NCBI GenBank assembly: GCA_963995525.1
Contig: OZ023213.1
Span: 52,175,889 to 52,239,888, forward strand
Origin: Escarpia spicata
Taxonomy: Eukaryota; Annelida; Polychaeta; Sabellida; Siboglinidae
Direction of reading: 5' to 3'
Length of the DNA stretch: 64,000 nt
Shown: piece by piece, positions 58,750-64,000 of the stretch
Layout: each line of letters opens with the position of its first letter
Position numbering within the stretch: position 1 is the stretch's first letter
Notes under the pieces: model-generated
What the model saw: only the letters and a program-made list of their open reading frames with translations
Databases searched by the model: none
What the model was told of the DNA's origin: nothing
Translations under genes and position numbers: made by a program

Positions 58750-60525
58750 ACGAACACGAAGAACAAGAATAACAAGATGAACAGGAAGAACAAGAATATA
58801 AAGATAAACAGGAAGAACAAGAATAACAAGATGAACAGGAAGAACAAGAATATCAAGATGAACTGGAAGAACAAGGATATCAAGATGAACAGGAAGAGCA
58901 AGAATATCAAGATGAACTGGAAGAACAAGAATATAAAGATGAACAGGAAGATCAAGAATATCAAGATGAACAGGAAGATCAAGAATAACAAGATGAACAG
59001 GAAGAACAAGAATAACAAGATGAACAGGAAGAACAAGAATATCAAGATGAACAGGAAGAACAAGAATATCAAGATGAACTGCAAGAACAAGAATATCAAG
59101 ATGAACAGGAAGAACAAGAATATCAAGATGAACAGGAAGAACAAGAATAACAAGATGAACAGGAAGAACAAGAATAACAAGATGAACAGGAAGAACAAGA
59201 ATATCAAGATGAACAGGAAGAACAAGAATATCAAGATGAACTGCAAGAACAAGAATATCAAGATGAACAGGAAGAACAAGAATACCAAGATGAACAGGAA
59301 GAACAAGAATAACAAGATGAACAGGAAGAACAAGAATAACAAGATGAACAGGAAGAACAAGAATAACAAGATTAACAGGAAGAACAAGAATAAAAAGATG
59401 AACAGGAATAACAAGAATAACAAAGTGAATAGGAAGAACAAGAATATCAAGATGAACAGGAAGAACAAGAATAACAAGATGAAGAGGAAGAACAAGAATA
59501 CCAAGATGAACAGGAAGAACATGAATAACAAGATGAACAGGAAGAACAAGAATAACAAGATGAACAGGAAGAACAAGAATAACAAGATGAACAGGAAGAA
59601 CAAGAATAACAAGATGAACAGGAAGAACAAGAATACCAAGATGAACAGGAAGAACAAGAATACCAAGATGAACAGGAAGAACAAGAATAACAAGATGAAC
59701 AGGAAGAACAAGAATAACAAGATGAACAGGAAGAACAAGAATAACAAGATGAACAGGAAGAACAAGAATATCAAGATGAACAGGAAGAACAAGAATATCA
59801 AGATGAACTGCAAGAACAAGAATATCAAGATGAACAGGAAGAACAAGAATATCAAGATGAACAGGAAGAACAAGAATAACAAGATGAACAGGAAGAACAA
59901 GAATAACAAGATGAACAGGAAGAACAAGAATATCAAGATGAACAGGAAGAACAAGAATATCAAGATGAACTGCAAGAACAAGAATATCAAGATGAACAGG
60001 AAGAACAAGAATACCAAGATGAACAGGAAGAACAAGAATAACAAGATGAACAGGAAGAACAAGAATAACAAGATGAACAGGAAGAACAAGAATAACAAGA
60101 TTAACAGGAAGAACAAGAATAAAAAGATGAACAGGAATAACAAGAATAACAAAGTGAATAGGAAGAACAAGAATATCAAGATGAACAGGAAGAACAAGAA
60201 TAACAAGATGAAGAGGAAGAACAAGAATACCAAGATGAACAGGAAGAACATGAATAACAAGATGAACAGGAAGAACAAGAATAACAAGATGAACAGGAAG
60301 AACAAGAATAACAAGATGAACAGGAAGAACAAGAATAACAAGATGAACAGGAAGAACAAGAATACCAAGATGAACAGGAAGAACAAGAATACCAAGATGA
60401 ACAGGAAGAACAAGAATAACAAGATGAACAGGAAGAACAAGAATAACAAGATGAACAGGAAGAACAAGAATAACAAGATGAACAGGAAGAACAAGAATAT
60501 CAAGATGAACAGGAAGAACAACAAA
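58750..60525. repeat. 27-bp minisatellite, copy B (about 1.8 kb) with 729-bp higher-order repeat
   Basis: It has the same three 9-mers as copy A. A variant block (AACAGGAATAACAAG followed by CAAAGTG) occurs at 59401 and again at 60130, exactly 729 bp apart, or 27 units of 27 bp. Neighbouring variants (CTGCAAG, ATGAATAAC, AGATTAACAGG) recur in the same order. Both strands are open for more than 620 codons because every unit length is a multiple of three. Confidence 0.9.
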
Positions 60526-61003
60526 ACAAATACAAAATAAAATTAATGGACTACAGAAGATGAAGTCAACTTTACATTATCACAGAACGACGAGATATCA
60601 TAAATGAACACTTCAACTGAATGCGGACTAAGCACATTCTCACACGTATATTATGAAAATCAGTTTAGCAGCCAAACTGTAAACTGTAGTTTGTTAACTT
60701 AGAACAGTTCACCACGATTTTACCGCTAGCTACGCATGAACGAGAAGTACCTTTGTTTTGTCTAAACGCAACAATAATGTATTGCATAAGATAACTTAAG
60801 TGGGTTTTGCAACATGCAGACCAGTCCTTTTGTTGGCAGTCCAGGGGTAGACAGATTAACATAGTCGAAACGAATTTACCTTTAAACGATGCAACTCTAT
60901 TTAGTCAAACTCTTGAGCTGAGAAACTAAACCAAGCACACATGAAGGTTTCAGTATATATTATACAAAACATCAAAGCAACTATTAGCAGTTTAACAACT
61001 TAC

Positions 61004-61124
61004 AACCTTCCACCCCCAATCGGCCCATCTGACATTGAAGAGTGTAGTGCGCATGCGCCTCGTTGTGCAATAAAAGACTGCCGTGGCGCCCGGCAACGCA
61101 ACGTGCTTGCTCTGAGCTGCGAAG
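61004..61124 (+). promoter_or_regulatory. Promoter of secreted repeat-protein gene 3
   Basis: It has the ACAACCTTCCACCCCC word, TGCGCATGCGC at 61048-61058, TATA-like AATAAAAG beginning at 61069 (56 bp before the ATG) and the same leader as gene 2. It differs from gene 2 mainly by AATAAAAG in place of AATATAAG. Confidence 0.6.
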
Positions 61125-61193
61125 ATGAAGGTCGTCGTCGTTCTCGTGTTGGTCGCTCTTGTGTCTGTGGCTCTGGCGAAGCCACCGGGAAAG
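61125..61193 (+). CDS. Secreted repeat-protein gene 3, exon 1 (signal peptide; rest beyond the window)
   Basis: The exon encodes 23 residues, [18 protein letters not shown] then KPPGK, and stops at donor GTACGT in phase 0. It is identical to gene 2 exon 1 except Thr16 to Ala and one silent change. Intron sequence after the donor is also shared. Gene 2 exon 2 lies 4.8 kb downstream of its exon 1, so the corresponding exon here is expected beyond 64000. Whether gene 3 is complete and functional cannot be seen. Confidence 0.75.
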
Positions 61194-61383
61194 GTACGTC
61201 GCATTGATACTGATTACAGTCACATGTTTTGCTTGTAATTATTAGTACTACTATTTTAATTTATGTTATCTTATTTTAAGTGTCATGCGGAATTTTTTTT
61301 CGGATAAATGAATAGTGTATAATTTGGGTCTACATTGCTTTCTCATGGGTCACATGACATATACTGTGGTTTGGAAAAAACAA

Positions 61384-62260
61384 TTACATTTTGGGTGTTG
61401 ATAATTTAACCACGTCCGGAAAGGAAACCTGTTCTTTTTTAATATAATTGGTATAATTTAACGATGTCGACGGAATACAAGCAACCGCCTTATGGTCTGA
61501 GAGGCCGATTGGCGCGGTATTGACAGGAAGGCGATAAAAGTTAGATAAGTTGGTGTAGACGTTATCCAATATCGCGTTTCCTCTTATTGGTTGGTCGACA
61601 ATCTGTTTCACGTCGTGAATTCGTTTCAAGTGAGAAACCATCATCTTGTTGAAGTCGCCCATTATGACGATACATATGTATGGGTGGTGTAGGCGTATGT
61701 AGTCTTAGCGACTGGTCGATGTGATTCAGCATTGCCAAATCATCTAACCCGGGAGGATGATACAAATTATATAGTTTCAATTGTCATTTGCGGATGGTCG
61801 CGAGACATCTTTGCTGGGCGTATAGTTATCCATAACGTTTCTAGCTCGGGTTGATTTAGTTCGGGCCAATATTTATTTGGAGTTGAGTCTCGAACATAGC
61901 AGGCTGTACCTCCGTGTTGGCGGCCGTCTTGTCTGTCTCTCCGGTATATATTGAACCCGGACAGCGAGAGCGGGCCGTCTGGTATGCTGCTGGTGCACAA
62001 CGTTTCTGTTACAGCCATTACGTCTACCCCGTAGTTGTCCTTTATCACTTTAATTTCGTCCAGTTTACTTGATAGCACTCCGCAAATGTTTGTATTGATT
62101 ATCGTTGGTAGGTCCCATTTGTTTGTTTGAACACATATCGTATTTCTACCATCAGCGCCAGTTCCACGAATGTTCAATTCATTGTTGTTGTTATGATGTG
62201 TCGATGTTCGATGACCGATCACAGTGGGTATTTGGCTGCACTCGATTGGTCAGGCCTGAG
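61384..62260 (-). mobile_element. LINE endonuclease fragment, copy B
   Basis: It carries the same motifs as 32516-33400: [48 protein letters not shown] and [13 protein letters not shown]. The conserved Trp of ETW is Leu here. It lies in gene 3 intron 1. Confidence 0.75.
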
Positions 62261-63239
62261 TTGGACCTGCGAGATGTCCCGACTTCAACCTACCACGTGA
62301 TTGGTCTACTTGTCAATCGAGGAGAGATCGGGTGGCGGAACATGTGTTTGGTAGATGGATAGAAAAAGAAAGACTGTGGACTGCGACAATGGTTATGTTG
62401 AGAATGACGGTGAGAGATCGGGTGGTGGTACAGGTGTGTTTGGTAGATGGACAGAAAAAGAAAGACTTTGTGGACTATGACAATGCTGATGTTGAGAATG
62501 ACGTGTCAATCAGGTTGTGATGCAGCCTGTAGGAAATGTCGTGATCCCAAACAATCGTGAACTTGATGGAAGAATCAAGAGGATTAACATCACAGACAAT
62601 CTGTAATAAGAGGTTTAAGCGTTATCATTACTACTGGTCACGCCCTCTACATTACATATGTTGGTTTGATGATGCAAATGTATGGACAATTCGTATAAAC
62701 TTTGTTTTATGCTTTACATTCTTCAATGACAGGCAGTTTTATTCCATTTTTATTCCATTGCTCAGGTGTACAACCACTGAATGGTTTTTAATTGAAAAAA
62801 ATCCAAGTAGCAGAGTCTATTTTTCTCAACAAGGTGATGTAAATAACTGTTGTTGCTTTAATGTTTTGATAATTGGCTCCCTAAAAGCAACTGAAAATAA
62901 ATTATTGTGGCAAGTTATATGGTAACCTAGAACTGTTCATTTTGTAAACCCTAAATGTAGAAGTGTTTTAAAAGGAGTGGTGTACAAAAAACAAAAAGTC
63001 TGTCACAAAGCATTATATTTTTATACTTATGTCAACTAGTTTTTATCACGAAAATAAATTCACTAAAATAAATGCAAACTTGTGTTCTATTCTATAGTTT
63101 ATTAACGTCGCTATCTTGAACAGCATGGTACTCTCCCAAACTGGACGAGCAATCCGTGCAACACCGGATTGATGCGTGCGCAGTACCGCCGGGTCAAACA
63201 AATGCTAAATAAGCAGGCCGGATGCACCGCGAGTGCAGC

Positions 63240-63690
63240 CGGTGTTGTTTACGTCTGCCTAGGCCCCAACGCTTGGTAGGAGGCCTTGCAGCAATGCCAA
63301 GTTCACATAACACTGTCCGTCCACGTACCGGACGAGCAATCCGTGCTACACCGCGAGTGCAGCCGGTGTTGTTTACGTCTGCCTAGGCCCCCACGCTTGG
63401 TAGGAGGCCTTGCAGCAATGCCAAGTTCACATAACACTATATAACACTGTCCATGTACTGGCGTCCAAGGGCGGTGTTGTTTACGTCTGCCTAGGCACCC
63501 ACGCTTGGTAGGAGGCCTTGCAGCAATGCCAAGTTCACATAACACTATATAACACTGTCCATGTACTGGCGTCCAAGGGCGGTGTTGTTTACGTCTGCCT
63601 AGGCACCCACGCTTGGTAGGAGGCCTTGCAGCAATGCCAAGTTCACATAACACTATATAACACTGTCCATGTACTGGCGTCCAAGGGCGA
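63240..63690 (-). repeat. 108-bp minisatellite, copy B (about four units)
   Basis: It has the same unit as 34291-34835 but one fewer full copy, plus a rearranged first unit. A roughly 60-bp insertion at about 63160-63220 (GCGTGCGCAGTACCGCCGGG region) is absent from copy A. Confidence 0.85.
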
Positions 63691-64000
63691 CTTGATGGAA
63701 TGTCTGCATTGAGCCAGTTGACATGTAGTGTAGATGTAGAAGGCATGCATGTGTTACGTCATACTTGACCAAGTACAGCTAATTGACATTGCCACTGAAG
63801 CGTGACGGCCGATCTGCCGGCTGGTTGGGCGTGTCTCTGGTCTTGGTAGTGGTCAAGCCTGATTACTAGTTTAGCAATGCAATGTCATAAAACCATTTAA
63901 AAAACTCGCATATATACCGCACTTGTATAAGATTGTTCGTCGAATTGTAGTCCACGTATATTAAAAAATCACGTCTGGTTAACAATATGCATATAAGATA

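Larger units (their letters stand above)
52274..64000 (+). repeat. Tandem duplication unit B (runs off the right edge)
   Basis: This segment repeats 25251 to about 35150 in order and orientation, including the CR1-like 5' half, the 27-bp minisatellite, the gene promoter and signal exon, the LINE endonuclease and the 108-bp array. It is longer because of an inserted LINE end (56558-57215) and an expanded minisatellite. B lacks about 20 bp present in A near 25930 and has about 15 extra bases near 54222. The stretch 52274-54910 has no supported gene. The remaining roughly 15 kb expected in B, including the later exons of gene 3, would lie past position 64000. Confidence 0.8.

Noticed and set aside
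58614..60540. Open frames of more than 620 codons on both strands
   Set aside because: They are produced by a 27-bp tandem repeat whose length is a multiple of three. In copy A the frame is broken by a one-base insertion, and the composition is K/N/M or L/F/I only.

Overview
The window is nuclear DNA of an invertebrate animal, probably marine. It has spliced genes with GT-AG introns, an XBP1 first exon, THAP/Kolobok, CR1/L2-type, RTE and Ty3/Gypsy elements, many microsatellites, and no prokaryotic gene organisation. I cannot fix the phylum from sequence alone. Most of the 64 kb is decayed mobile elements, tandem repeats and introns; host coding sequence is sparse.

Left edge (0-1.4 kb): the first coding exon of an XBP1 orthologue lies on the minus strand with a CpG-rich promoter holding a near-consensus ERSE. 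The rest of that gene lies beyond the left edge. From 1.9 to 12.2 kb there is transposon debris: a LINE split by a 394-bp MITE with a 9-bp target duplication, a Kolobok-like element (TTAA sites, 16-bp TIRs, a THAP domain), a second inverted MITE copy, and several CR1/Jockey-type LINE pieces.

The main content is a tandem family of secreted, repeat-bearing proteins, all on the plus strand. Gene 1 (12418-16131) has two exons and encodes a signal peptide, then about 36 copies of a 12-residue Met-Pro-Thr-Tyr/His-Asp-Thr-Ala-rich repeat, then a short C-terminal tail. Gene 2 (32257-44650) assembles cleanly from nine exons into a 386-residue protein: signal peptide, Gly/Arg segment, five helical exon modules plus one short exon, a charged tetra/octapeptide-repeat exon, and a similar KR-preceded amphipathic C-terminal tail. 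Gene 3 begins at 61125 with a nearly identical promoter and signal exon, and the remainder lies past the right edge. All three share a promoter block: an AACCTTCCACCCC motif, an NRF1-like TGCGCATGCGC palindrome, and a TATA box exactly 56 bp before the ATG.

Gene 3 is explained by a tandem duplication of about 27.0 kb. The unit 25251-52273, which carries all of gene 2, begins again at 52274; the join cuts a Gypsy pol gene and falls inside a dispersed repeat. Copies A and B differ by an L2/CR1-type insertion present only in B, by expansion of a 27-bp minisatellite (0.6 kb to 1.8 kb, with a 729-bp higher-order repeat), and by small indels.

Between gene 2 and the join (45.1-52.3 kb) is a stack of retroelements: an RTE copy holding a nested LINE end, a minus-strand Gypsy gag-protease fragment, and a plus-strand Gypsy with part of its LTR, primer-binding site, broken gag and broken pol. 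I saw no tRNA, rRNA or CRISPR array.
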